Part shown: in pieces, positions 35,837 through 42,577 of the stretch
Numbering within the stretch: the stretch's first letter is position 1
How the letters are laid out: every line of letters begins with the position of its first letter
NCBI RefSeq assembly: GCF_040438645.1
Contig: NZ_CP159253.1
Span: 1,550,001 to 1,614,000, forward strand
Direction of reading: 5' to 3'
Source: Mesorhizobium sp. WSM2240
GTDB taxonomy: Bacteria; Pseudomonadota; Alphaproteobacteria; Rhizobiales; Rhizobiaceae
DNA: 64,000 nucleotides
The notes under the pieces: model-generated
Databases searched by the model: none
Told to the model about the DNA's origin: nothing
What the model saw: the letters and a program-made list of their open reading frames with translations, nothing else
Program-made: the position numbers and the translations under genes

Positions 35837-36433
35837 CTACCGCCCGTTCACCAGATTGAGGATCAACTGGTGGACGGCGCCGCCGTTCGAAAGCTCGACG
35901 CGGTCGAAATCCCGGCTCTTCTGGCGCTGGGCCAGCGACAGTGCAGACAGGCGTTGCGTCATCTCGGCCCTGATCTTGCGGCATTCCGGGTCGTCGGGAA
36001 CGGACAGGCCGACCGTCGCCGCCTCGATCGCCTTCACCATGTCGATGATAAATTCGCCATGCACCTTTTCATGCGCGCGGACGCCGGCTGAAAATGTCTC
36101 CCAGAGCTTTTTCGCCGGCTGCGGGAGCTTTGCGGCGGGCTTTGGCAGCCTATAAGTGATGATGAGTTTCGGCTTGGCCGAGACGAGCGTGCAGGCGCCG
36201 TCCTTCGGCTCGTATTTGCGCTGCCAGGTCAGCTTGAAATCGGTGTAGGCGATGACGCGGCCGATGCCGGCCTTCGGCCCGCGCTCGCCGATCGAGGCGT
36301 AAAGCTCGGGGCCGGACTTACCGAAGATCGAGTAGGGCTCGACCTTTTCGACCGCCTGCCATTCGGCCCGGGCAGCGAGCGGCGAGGAGGCGATGCAGGC
36401 GGCGATGAGCAGAAGTCGGATGGTGATTTTCAC
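35837..36433 (-). CDS. DUF922 putative zinc-dependent peptidase
   Basis: A 198-residue exported protein (signal RLLLIAACIASSPLAARA). The DUF922 domain has YTDFKLTWQRKY and the metal-site motif RAHEKVHGEFI, an HExxH-type sequence (HEKVH) near residue 122. Family members are thought to be zinc-dependent peptidases; activity is unproven. Single gene. Confidence 0.85.
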   Translation of the reverse strand: MKITIRLLLIAACIASSPLAARAEWQAVEKVEPYSIFGKSGPELYASIGERGPKAGIGRVIAYTDFKLTWQRKYEPKDGACTLVSAKPKLIITYRLPKPAAKLPQPAKKLWETFSAGVRAHEKVHGEFIIDMVKAIEAATVGLSVPDDPECRKIRAEMTQRLSALSLAQRQKSRDFDRVELSNGGAVHQLILNLVNGR

Positions 36434-36558
36434 GCAATTTCCGGGCGTTTTGGTTGGAGCCGCAGGTTAGGTAGGGCAGCGGAGCGTTTCAACCGGGCAT
36501 GCCGGCCATCCAGGCCGGCATACGAGCGGGGGAATGACTGTCGCTGGCTCAGTGATTA

Positions 36559-37938
36559 TCAGATTCTGTTGCCGTTGGAGGCGAGCATAGTCGCCCGTCC
36601 GCCGCTCGGCACCACGACCAGTTGCTTGATCTTCCCCTGCTTGAAGGTGGTGAGGAAACGGTCGTAGTTCTTGAAGGCGACGCAGCCATGCGATTCCGCC
36701 CGGCCGCCTCGCAGCAGGTAGCTGTGGGTGAGGAAGCCGTCGCGGCCATGCTTGTTTTTGCCGTCGACTGGCAGCATGCGGATCGCCTCAACGCCATGGA
36801 AGAGCTTTTCGCGCATCTTGAGGTTATAGGTGTGCGGCGGGGTCGGCCCCTTCATCTTGACATGCGCGTAACGCGGGTCGTCGGCCATGTTGCCGATGCC
36901 GGAATGGGCCTCGAGCACGCTGCCGTCGGGCATGTAGACCTTGGCGGCGCTGATGTCGTAGACGGCCACGCCATTTCCCGCCCTGGTTCCGCCGCCGAAC
37001 AGGTTCCGCAGCGTCTTGCCGAACCCGCCGCGGGATTTCTCTTCCGTGGGATCGTTCGGCCGCGCATAAGCGAGTTTTTGCGGCTTCGGCTTTTGGCGTT
37101 CCTCGGCCTTCGGCGCCGCCGGCTCCTCGGCCCGCCGAATTTGGGGCTTTTCAGTCTCCGCGTCAGGCTTGCCGGCCCGCTCGACACGCGGACGAGGCTG
37201 CGGCACCGGGTGGGACAGGAGGTCTTCAGCATCCGGCAGGGCGGCGGCGGCGTCGTCCATGTCCGGATCCTGCGACGCGGCGAGGTCTTCCTCCGACGGG
37301 TCTGCCAGCAAGGCCGACAGAGCGGCGCCGGCTGCATTCGGCGAAGGATCGACATAGGCCAGCATGGGCAGGGCTGTCTTGGGCGGCGACGCAAACCGCT
37401 CCTCGGCGGGCGCGCCGGCCTTTGCGGCCGCGCGTTGCGCCTTGGCGGAAGCTGATCGGTCGAAGAGTGCGGCTAGTTTCTCGGACGTCAGCGCGGCTTT
37501 CTTCACGACGGCGTCGAAGCGCGCCGCGCCGCTTGCGCCGGTTCCTTCAGATGCGTCGGGAAGGCGGGCGGATTTCGGCGCGGAGGCATCAAGGCTTGCG
37601 GCCATTGAAGGGGCATCGCCGGTAAGGCTCGCGGTCATGAAGGGGCGGCCGCCGGCGGTGACGCTCGCCGTCACCAGGGCCTGCGCGGCCGTGGCGCGCA
37701 GCCTGGACGCCTTGCCGGGTTCGGCGTGCCTCTCCGGCAATCGCGGCTCAATCCTTTCGGCTGTCTGGAAGCGCGGCTTGGGCAGGAAGCTGGCAGGACC
37801 GGAAACGACGGAGCTGCCCAGCGCGACCGTTCCGGCTACCGACCACACGGCGGCGACAGCGAAGGCCGCGCCGAAAGAAGTGACCAGCAGTGGACGCAAT
37901 ATACGGTGCAAAGACCGTATAAGAACGACTTTACTCAC
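36559..37938 (-). CDS. DUF2778 protein with long low-complexity linker
   Basis: About 459 residues. A membrane/signal segment (LLVTSFGAAFAVAAVW) is followed by ~270 residues of Ala/Pro/Arg/Glu-rich low-complexity linker. The C-terminal DUF2778 domain (about the last 150 residues) shows AKVYMPDGSVLEAHSG, MLPVDG, FLTHSYLLRGG and ESHGCVAFKNYDRF. This domain is related to L,D-transpeptidase-like and Tlde1-type peptidoglycan enzymes, with the His and Cys of SHGCVAF as probable active-site residues. Start uncertain: GTG 37938 is used; a TTG at 37968 is possible. Confidence 0.8.
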   Translation of the reverse strand: MSKVVLIRSLHRILRPLLVTSFGAAFAVAAVWSVAGTVALGSSVVSGPASFLPKPRFQTAERIEPRLPERHAEPGKASRLRATAAQALVTASVTAGGRPFMTASLTGDAPSMAASLDASAPKSARLPDASEGTGASGAARFDAVVKKAALTSEKLAALFDRSASAKAQRAAAKAGAPAEERFASPPKTALPMLAYVDPSPNAAGAALSALLADPSEEDLAASQDPDMDDAAAALPDAEDLLSHPVPQPRPRVERAGKPDAETEKPQIRRAEEPAAPKAEERQKPKPQKLAYARPNDPTEEKSRGGFGKTLRNLFGGGTRAGNGVAVYDISAAKVYMPDGSVLEAHSGIGNMADDPRYAHVKMKGPTPPHTYNLKMREKLFHGVEAIRMLPVDGKNKHGRDGFLTHSYLLRGGRAESHGCVAFKNYDRFLTTFKQGKIKQLVVVPSGGRATMLASNGNRI

Positions 37939-38258
37939 AAACACATACCCAAACCGGCAATCCCGCAAAGGGGCTTCAGGTCGGCAAGCGACCGATGCTG
38001 CGTGACGTCCGGATTGTCCCCATCTTGAACGACTGACTGAAAAAGGATGGGCAAATATGGTTAAATTTTGCTTGCGGGATTTCTAATCTCTGCGGGCGGG
38101 GATTTTTTTAAGGCTGAGAGGGCTGTCGTGGCGGGCAGCCGACCGTCGCTTAATTATCCAATGCACACTCATCGAGAAAACCGGTTGCAAAACAGGATCA
38201 GTTATGCGATAAGCAAAACTGGTTGCATGTCGCAATCAGTTTCAGGAAGGAGTCTAAC
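37939..38258. other. 320-base region between the DUF2778 and DHFR-like genes
   Basis: Divergent promoter region. The right part holds the repeated operator-like sequence listed separately (38183-38241). The left part (38030-38110) is A/T-richer (AAAAAGGATGGGC, GATTTTTTTAAGG) but shows no gene or clear promoter boxes. Confidence 0.4.
38183..38241. promoter_or_regulatory. two-copy operator-like sequence upstream of the DHFR-like gene
   Basis: GGTTGCA-N7-ATCAGTT occurs twice with identical halves and spacing, at 38183-38203 and 38221-38241, 38 bases apart. The second copy is part of a 25-bp inverted repeat, AACTGGTTGC-N5-GCAATCAGTT (38217-38241, 9 of 10 pairs). It ends 17 bases before the start codon, so a bound protein would block transcription or translation of the DHFR-like gene. 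No regulator gene is adjacent. Confidence 0.6.
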
Positions 38259-38900
38259 ATGCCCAAACTTCGCGTTGGCTGTTTCAGCCTGTCACTCGAC
38301 GGCTTCGGCGCCGGCCCCGACCAGAGCCCCGACGACCCGCTCGGCAAAGGCGGCGAGACGCTGCACGAATGGTTCATCCCGACCCGCACATTTCAGCAGG
38401 TGCACGGAAAAGAGGGCGGCACGACAGGTGCCGACGACGAGTTCGCGGCGCGCGCCTTCACCAATATCGGCGCGTGGATCATGGGCCGAAACATGTTCGG
38501 GCCGGTTCGCGGACCTTGGCCCGACGAAAATTGGAAAGGGTGGTGGGGAGACAATCCGCCCTATCACTGCCCCGTCTTCGTGCTGACGCACCATGAGCGC
38601 TCGCCGATCACCATGGAGGGCGGCACAATTTTTCACTTCGTAACCAACGGCATCGAAGCGGCGCTCGAGCGCGCCGTCCAGGCCGCCAATGGCAAGGATG
38701 TGCTGATCGGCGGGGGCGTGGCGACCGTCCGGCAGTATCTGCGCGCCGGGCTCATCGACGAGATGCACCTTGCGATCTCGCCGGTGCTCCTCGGCTCCGG
38801 CGAACACCTCTTCGCCGGTATCGATACAGTCGGCCTCGGCTACCGGTGCACCGAGCACGTTCCCACGCAAAACGCCACCCATGTCGTGCTGACCAGGTAG
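38259..38900 (+). CDS. dihydrofolate reductase-like (RibD C-terminal type) protein
   Basis: A 213-residue protein with the DHFR/RibD_C fold: an N-terminal strand LRVGCFSLSLDGFGAG, a nucleotide-binding segment FTNIGAWIMGRNMFGPVRGPW, PVFVLTHHER, then DVLIGGGVATVRQYLRAGLIDEMHLAISPVLLGSGE. It likely reduces an unknown substrate with NADPH rather than dihydrofolate. ATG 38259 follows a strong AGGAAGGAG. Isolated gene under two operator-like repeats. Confidence 0.88.
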   Translation: MPKLRVGCFSLSLDGFGAGPDQSPDDPLGKGGETLHEWFIPTRTFQQVHGKEGGTTGADDEFAARAFTNIGAWIMGRNMFGPVRGPWPDENWKGWWGDNPPYHCPVFVLTHHERSPITMEGGTIFHFVTNGIEAALERAVQAANGKDVLIGGGVATVRQYLRAGLIDEMHLAISPVLLGSGEHLFAGIDTVGLGYRCTEHVPTQNATHVVLTR

Positions 38901-39037
38901 GGGCGGATATTGACGCCGACTTCTCTATCTCCTCCCTTCTCTTCCAACGCCAGAAGGCGAGAACCGCCTTCTGGCCGATCGGCGAAGCCATGCGGCTTCC
39001 GAGCGTCCGCCTCGCATCGCCTGCGCTCTCCAGTTTG

Positions 39038-39343
39038 TCACGCCGCCCGCGCTTCGTGGAAGCGGCACCAGCCATTCGGGCTGATTTCGCCAGCGACGAT
39101 TTCGCATCCGTTCGGCTGCCGGAAGTAAGTACACCCGGCGCATCGTCGGCCGCGATTTGGGGTGTCCTGATAGAGCGCCAGGACCTTGGAAGTCTTTCCG
39201 CCTCGCACTGCGGAGACGCAGGCCGATAGACCACCTGCGCCCGCAATCGCTGCACCGGTCACGGAAACTTTCAGGAATTTTCGGCGCGACAGCATTCGGC
39301 TTTCGCCAGCATCTGCCGACCCATGGCTATCATCTTTTTTCAT
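39038..39343 (-). CDS. hip: high-potential iron-sulfur protein, Tat-exported
   Basis: A 101-residue precursor. The twin-arginine motif SRRKFLKVSVTGAA is followed by a small mature domain with four Cys (CAGC, GCEIV, GWCRF) that hold one [4Fe-4S] cluster, and LYQDTPNRGRRCAGC is the usual HiPIP start. These periplasmic carriers transfer electrons in some photosynthetic and sulfur- or denitrification-linked chains. No obvious electron partner is adjacent. The gene is isolated. Confidence 0.92.
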   Translation of the reverse strand: MKKDDSHGSADAGESRMLSRRKFLKVSVTGAAIAGAGGLSACVSAVRGGKTSKVLALYQDTPNRGRRCAGCTYFRQPNGCEIVAGEISPNGWCRFHEARAA

Positions 39344-39714
39344 GACGTTTCCTCCGCGCGGCCGATATCGGCCCGCGTCTTGTTCCGGGGGACTTCATCG
39401 TCGCCCGTCGGCTTCAAGTGCTTTTCAGCGCGCCGTTCATCCTCTCCTGCGCATAGGCCCGGGAAATCGGGGCAGGCCTGCCGTCGCGGCCAGCGTCGCC
39501 CCCGGACCGAACTGCAATGCGCGCCTGCGTGAGAGATAGAGTGAAGGCTTTGCACGGATCATGGCTTCCTCCCAAAGCCCGCCGGCGTCAGTTTTGGCGC
39601 GCCGGATCACGGGCCAACAGCCTCAACCGCGCCGAAGGTGAAATGTTCCTTAACCCTACCGCTCAGGGTCACGACGCTGTCCGGCCGGTGGCTATCACGG
39701 CTCGCAGAATTGTA

Positions 39715-39746
39715 GACATGTGGACAAGACCGCACGTCCACATGTC
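39715..39746. promoter_or_regulatory. perfect inverted repeat upstream of the VOC gene
   Basis: GACATGTGGAC-N10-GTCCACATGTC: 11-bp arms, perfectly matched, with a 10-base spacer. The half-site spacing (about 21 bases, two helix turns) suits a dimeric repressor. It lies 89 bases before the VOC gene start. The regulator is unknown. Confidence 0.6.
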
Positions 39747-39794
39747 ATCATCTATGGTGTTGGGGGCGGCTCAAGCGTGCGTTGTTAGACCAGG

Positions 39795-39834
39795 CGACAC
39801 CTTGTAGGTTGGAACGACACCTTGGAGATTGGAA
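39795..39834. repeat. tandem 20-base duplication including the VOC gene ribosome-binding site
   Basis: Two adjacent 20-base units differ at only two positions. Both begin CGACACCTTG and end TTGGAA. The second contains GGAGATTGGAAC just before the start codon and is the likely ribosome-binding site; the first has GTAGG in the same place, a weaker match. A slippage event that copied the translation start region would explain it. Confidence 0.65.
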
Positions 39835-39835
39835 C

Positions 39836-40273
39836 ATGGCGCTCAAGCGGATGGACAACATAGGAATCGTCGTCGAAGACCTCGGAGGGACGATTGATTT
39901 CTTTCGCGAACTCGGCCTCGAGCTCGAAGGGCGGGCGACGATCGAAGGAGAATGGGCCGGACGTGTCACTGGACTGGGCGATCAGCATGTCGAGATTGCC
40001 ATGATGCGCACACCGGACGGCCACAGCCGGCTCGAGCTCTCCCGCTTCCTCAGGCCGCATGTCGTCGCAGATCACCGGAACGCCCCGGTCAACGCCCTAG
40101 GCTACCTCCGCGTCATGTTCACCGTGGACGATATCGACGAGACGCTTGAAAGGCTCCGCACGCGCGGCGCGCAGCTCGTAGGCGAAGTCGTCCAGTATAA
40201 GGACGCGTATCGGCTCTGCTACATCCGCGGGCCTGAAGGGCTTCTCATCGGACTCGCCCAAGAACTCGGCTGA
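39836..40273 (+). CDS. VOC-family (glyoxalase/bleomycin-resistance fold) protein
   Basis: A 145-residue protein with two beta-alpha-beta modules of the vicinal oxygen chelate fold: IGIVVEDLGGTIDFFRELGLELEGR (residues 8-32) and LRVMFTVDDIDETLERLRTRGA (about 88-112). The C-terminal YRLCYIRGPEGLLIGLAQEL supplies the final metal-site Glu position. Function is unknown; family members include glyoxalase I, dioxygenases and drug-binding proteins. ATG 39836 follows GGAGATTGGAAC. Confidence 0.9.
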   Translation: MALKRMDNIGIVVEDLGGTIDFFRELGLELEGRATIEGEWAGRVTGLGDQHVEIAMMRTPDGHSRLELSRFLRPHVVADHRNAPVNALGYLRVMFTVDDIDETLERLRTRGAQLVGEVVQYKDAYRLCYIRGPEGLLIGLAQELG

Positions 40274-40307
40274 GAGCAATACGAAGACAAATGGCGAAGA
40301 GTGACCA

Positions 40308-40451
40308 ATGTCAGCAGGTGCGTCCGAGGCCGATCCGCCTCAACCGCGCTCAGCCGAGGCGCTGCCGGCAGGTGGCTCACGTATCAACAAACTGACGACG
40401 CAGAAAGCGTATCTGCGCTGGCGAAAGAAGCGACGACTCGACTCCAAATAA
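40308..40451 (+). CDS. possible 47-residue basic peptide
   Basis: A short open frame with ATG 40308. It begins MSAGASEADPPQPRSAEAL and ends with a basic segment KAYLRWRKKRRLDSK. GAAGAG lies about 11 bases before the ATG. The strongly basic tail and lack of alternatives in this gap suggest it may be real, but there is no recognisable family, so confidence is low. Confidence 0.25.
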   Translation: MSAGASEADPPQPRSAEALPAGGSRINKLTTQKAYLRWRKKRRLDSK

Positions 40452-40734
40452 ATTTCAGCCCACTCTTAGCTAACCGCTGGCCCGATGAAGCCCCGCACTC
40501 GTCTGTTCGGTCACCCGGAGTCGGATAAACCAGCGGCCCATGCCCGGACTGGAAAGACCCGCCTCTCAAATGGGCCGGCAACGGACCAATCTCCGGGAGA
40601 CGCATGGGGGCCACTGGCGGCGGAAGTACAACGCCAAGAGTGGGCCGATACACCAGCGAACGACGGCTTATTCGTAACGCTGGCATGACTCACGAAACCT
40701 TTTGGTTCCGTGGCCACGGACCGAGGGATTCCCC
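40452..40734. other. intergenic stretch in accessory DNA
   Basis: About 280 bases between the two possible peptides. Several short frames cross it in both strands but none has a plausible start site or protein-like composition. Nothing else seen. Confidence 0.3.
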
Positions 40735-40821
40735 ATGAAGCCCAAGGTCACGATAGAAGTGAAAGTGAACACCGCGCTCTGCCTATTTGGAATCGCGGCC
40801 ATTCTCTCGATCTTCTTTTAA
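40735..40821 (+). CDS. possible 28-residue membrane peptide
   Basis: A tiny open frame MKPKVTIEVKVNTALCLFG, then AAILSIFF, i.e. a charged head and one hydrophobic helix. GAGGGATT stands about 6 bases before the ATG. The gap between the VOC gene and the next gene otherwise holds nothing. Too short to be sure. Confidence 0.25.
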   Translation: MKPKVTIEVKVNTALCLFGIAAILSIFF

Positions 40822-40977
40822 TGGGGGCGTCCGGAGCGATCCGGGCGTCTCTCTTTCCGCTTCACCGCTTCCTGTTTAGGTTTCGACGGCGTCGAAAGAG
40901 CGCGGCGCAGCGCATCATCGCGGCGCTTTTTCGATTTCGCGCTCATCTTCTTTGTTTGGCTTGGGGGGAATCATCCA

Positions 40978-41667
40978 ATGGAAGAACCACAAACTCCTAG
41001 ACAGCTCGTAACCTCGGGCGTGACTGAAGAGCAGCAAAGCCAACTTAGATCGCTAGGGGATTTAGTTCTATCCGCATACATCGAGACAGGCAAAATGCGT
41101 GCGAGCATCGCGCTTGCAGAGCACTCCATCTCAATCCTTAACGACCTGATGCGACAGGATCGCGAGAGCGGGTATAGCCTGTCCACCGATATCCCTGCTC
41201 ATATAAGTCTTGTCCAACACTGGCCACCCATTGCAGCAACTTACGCTATCAGTACCCTGTATCAGTTTCGAGAGGTGCTGAACGGCTTTGGGGAATGGAT
41301 GGACGCATCAACGATCAAGCCCTGGCTGGTTGAGCCAGATTTCGTCTCCAACGCCCTTGCCCTATTCGAAAAGAATTTCCCCAAATGGGAAGCTACTCGC
41401 CACGCCACCGCACATTCGGCAGAGATTCGACGGAAGGTGGATAAGAACTTGCATAGCGCGCCACTGTCCAAGGGACCTGTGAGAAAAAACAAGGGGTCTA
41501 CGATGATCATGCAAGATACTTTTGATGGGCGCACCATGTACACGACGAGGCGCGGAGAACTCCTTAAATTCGAAGCTACGCCCGAGAACTATCAGCGGCT
41601 TCTCGCGGTTTACAATCTGCTTCTGTCAGGCGCTCGCGTGGATACATCCCGACCGTTGCAAAGTTGA
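40978..41667 (+). CDS. hypothetical protein, 229 aa
   Basis: A soluble, helix-rich protein with no signal peptide, beginning MEEPQTPRQLVTSGV. Central features are LAEHSISILNDLMRQD and QFREVLNGFGEWMDASTIKPWL, then KWEATRHATAHSAEI, RRKVDKNLH and a Lys/Gly-rich turn. The repeated helices and the conserved-looking RHATAHS could suggest a HEPN-like fold, but this is weak. Base composition is clearly less GC-rich than flanking core genes, pointing to recent acquisition. Confidence 0.65.
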   Translation: MEEPQTPRQLVTSGVTEEQQSQLRSLGDLVLSAYIETGKMRASIALAEHSISILNDLMRQDRESGYSLSTDIPAHISLVQHWPPIAATYAISTLYQFREVLNGFGEWMDASTIKPWLVEPDFVSNALALFEKNFPKWEATRHATAHSAEIRRKVDKNLHSAPLSKGPVRKNKGSTMIMQDTFDGRTMYTTRRGELLKFEATPENYQRLLAVYNLLLSGARVDTSRPLQS

Positions 41668-41782
41668 ATTTACCATCAACGGTCACGCCGAACTTCAGAC
41701 CAAACTCGCCCATGAAGGCTCCCGGATCGGCCTTCTCAAGCGCTTCATAAACCGCTCGCGCCAATTATTAGGAAAATAATCC

Positions 41783-41811
41783 TTGACACCGTGACGGTGC
41801 TCTGGTAGGTT
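41783..41811 (+). promoter_or_regulatory. sigma70-type promoter with inverted repeat in the spacer
   Basis: TTGACA and TAGGTT are separated by exactly 17 bases. Within the spacer lies the perfect inverted repeat CACCG-TGA-CGGTG (13 bp, 41788-41800), well placed for a repressor to block RNA polymerase. It is the last recognisable promoter before the terminase genes, which begin 230 bases downstream. Confidence 0.5.
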
Positions 41812-41834
41812 CTCGCTATCGTCGGAAAAGTGTG

Positions 41835-42003
41835 GGCAGCGGCAAGCCGGGGCGGAAGCCCGCGGGCGTAAGGCGCTGCCCCGGCCCTTCGGGCCACTTC
41901 TCCCGCAGTTCCTTCGACAAGCTCAGGAGGGGAGAAGGGACGCGGAGATTCCTTCGCGCCCCCTTCTGTCCTGCCCACACGGCGGAGATCGGCCGGCATT
42001 GGC
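41835..42003. repeat. GC-rich intergenic element before terS
   Basis: The stretch is rich in short palindromes (GGCCCTTCGGGCC; CTCCC...GGGAG) and resembles the degenerate intergenic repeats of Mesorhizobium genomes (TTCGACAAGCTCAGGAGGG). An open frame crosses it but shows low-complexity, Arg/Pro/Ser-rich translation typical of noncoding GC-rich DNA. Confidence 0.4.
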
Positions 42004-42040
42004 GTTCAAGCAAAATCACGGACAGATTGGAGAATCTATC

Positions 42041-42577
42041 ATGCCTGCGGCAATCAGCCCTGTGCAGTTGGCGGCGCTGCGCGCCTTGCGCGAAGGCGAG
42101 AACCCGACATTTTCGCGGCTTGGGGCCGCGGGCAAGATCAACCCCGCGACGCTGCGCGAACGCGCCCGCCGCGACAACTGGAAGACGCGGCGCTTTACGC
42201 GTTCCGGGGCGGAAGCCAGGAGCGGGGCGCCGGAAGGCGAAGCCGGGGCGGAAGCGCTGGCCGACCTGCCGGAGGGCATGTCGCTCGAGGACGTGCGCAA
42301 GCGGCTGGCCGAAGTGCTGCCGCGGCTTCTCGCGCGCATGGTGGAACTCGCCGAACGCGGCGTTCTCGACAAGGGGCGCATCGACGCGCTGCTGGCGATG
42401 GGCCGCATACTGGAACAGTGGGAAGCGGTCGCCCAGGCGTCCGCGGCAGAACAGCAGAAAAGAAGCGATGACGAACTCGCCGCAATGCTCGAACGGGTCG
42501 ACGAACGAATTATCGAACTTGCCCAGGCTTACGCAGAACGGCTGGGCGGCGGCGAACATTCCGAAGGAGCAGGTTGA
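42041..42577 (+). CDS. RcGTA-like small terminase subunit (TerS, g1-like)
   Basis: A 178-residue protein. The N-terminal HTH (PVQLAALRALREGENPTFSRLG, NPATLRERARRDNWKTRRF) would recognise DNA. A long helical region follows (SLEDVRKRLAEVLPRLLARM, then EQWEAVAQASAAEQQKRSDDEL), used for ring assembly in TerS. It overlaps the next gene by 110 bases, as small and large terminase genes commonly do in gene transfer agent clusters. ATG 42041 is used; the frame is open earlier but upstream is repeat-like. The terminase chimera directly downstream supports a GTA or prophage origin. Confidence 0.72.
   Translation: MPAAISPVQLAALRALREGENPTFSRLGAAGKINPATLRERARRDNWKTRRFTRSGAEARSGAPEGEAGAEALADLPEGMSLEDVRKRLAEVLPRLLARMVELAERGVLDKGRIDALLAMGRILEQWEAVAQASAAEQQKRSDDELAAMLERVDERIIELAQAYAERLGGGEHSEGAG

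Larger units (their letters stand above)
39344..39835. other. 492-base intergenic region
   Basis: No convincing gene. Frames that cross it have no recognisable protein pattern and no good ribosome-binding site. The right part holds a perfect inverted repeat (39715-39746) and a tandem 20-base duplication (39795-39834), each listed separately. Confidence 0.4.

Noticed and set aside
38292-38882. 196-codon frame antisense to the DHFR-like gene
   Set aside because: Complete overlap with a confident gene; no motifs.
39517-39807. 96-codon plus-strand frame in the region before the VOC gene
   Set aside because: Contains the perfect inverted repeat inside its frame, has no ribosome-binding site and no family pattern.
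41576-41764. 62-codon minus-strand frame with a fairly protein-like centre (GEFGLKFGVTVDGKF)
   Set aside because: Starts with TTG directly after two stop codons and overlaps the end of the 229-residue gene. Could be a decayed fragment, but there is not enough to call it.
41832-42467. Upstream extension of the chimera frame
   Set aside because: Crosses an intergenic repeat and the terS gene in a different frame. Translation is Arg/Pro/Ser-rich noise until ATG 42468.
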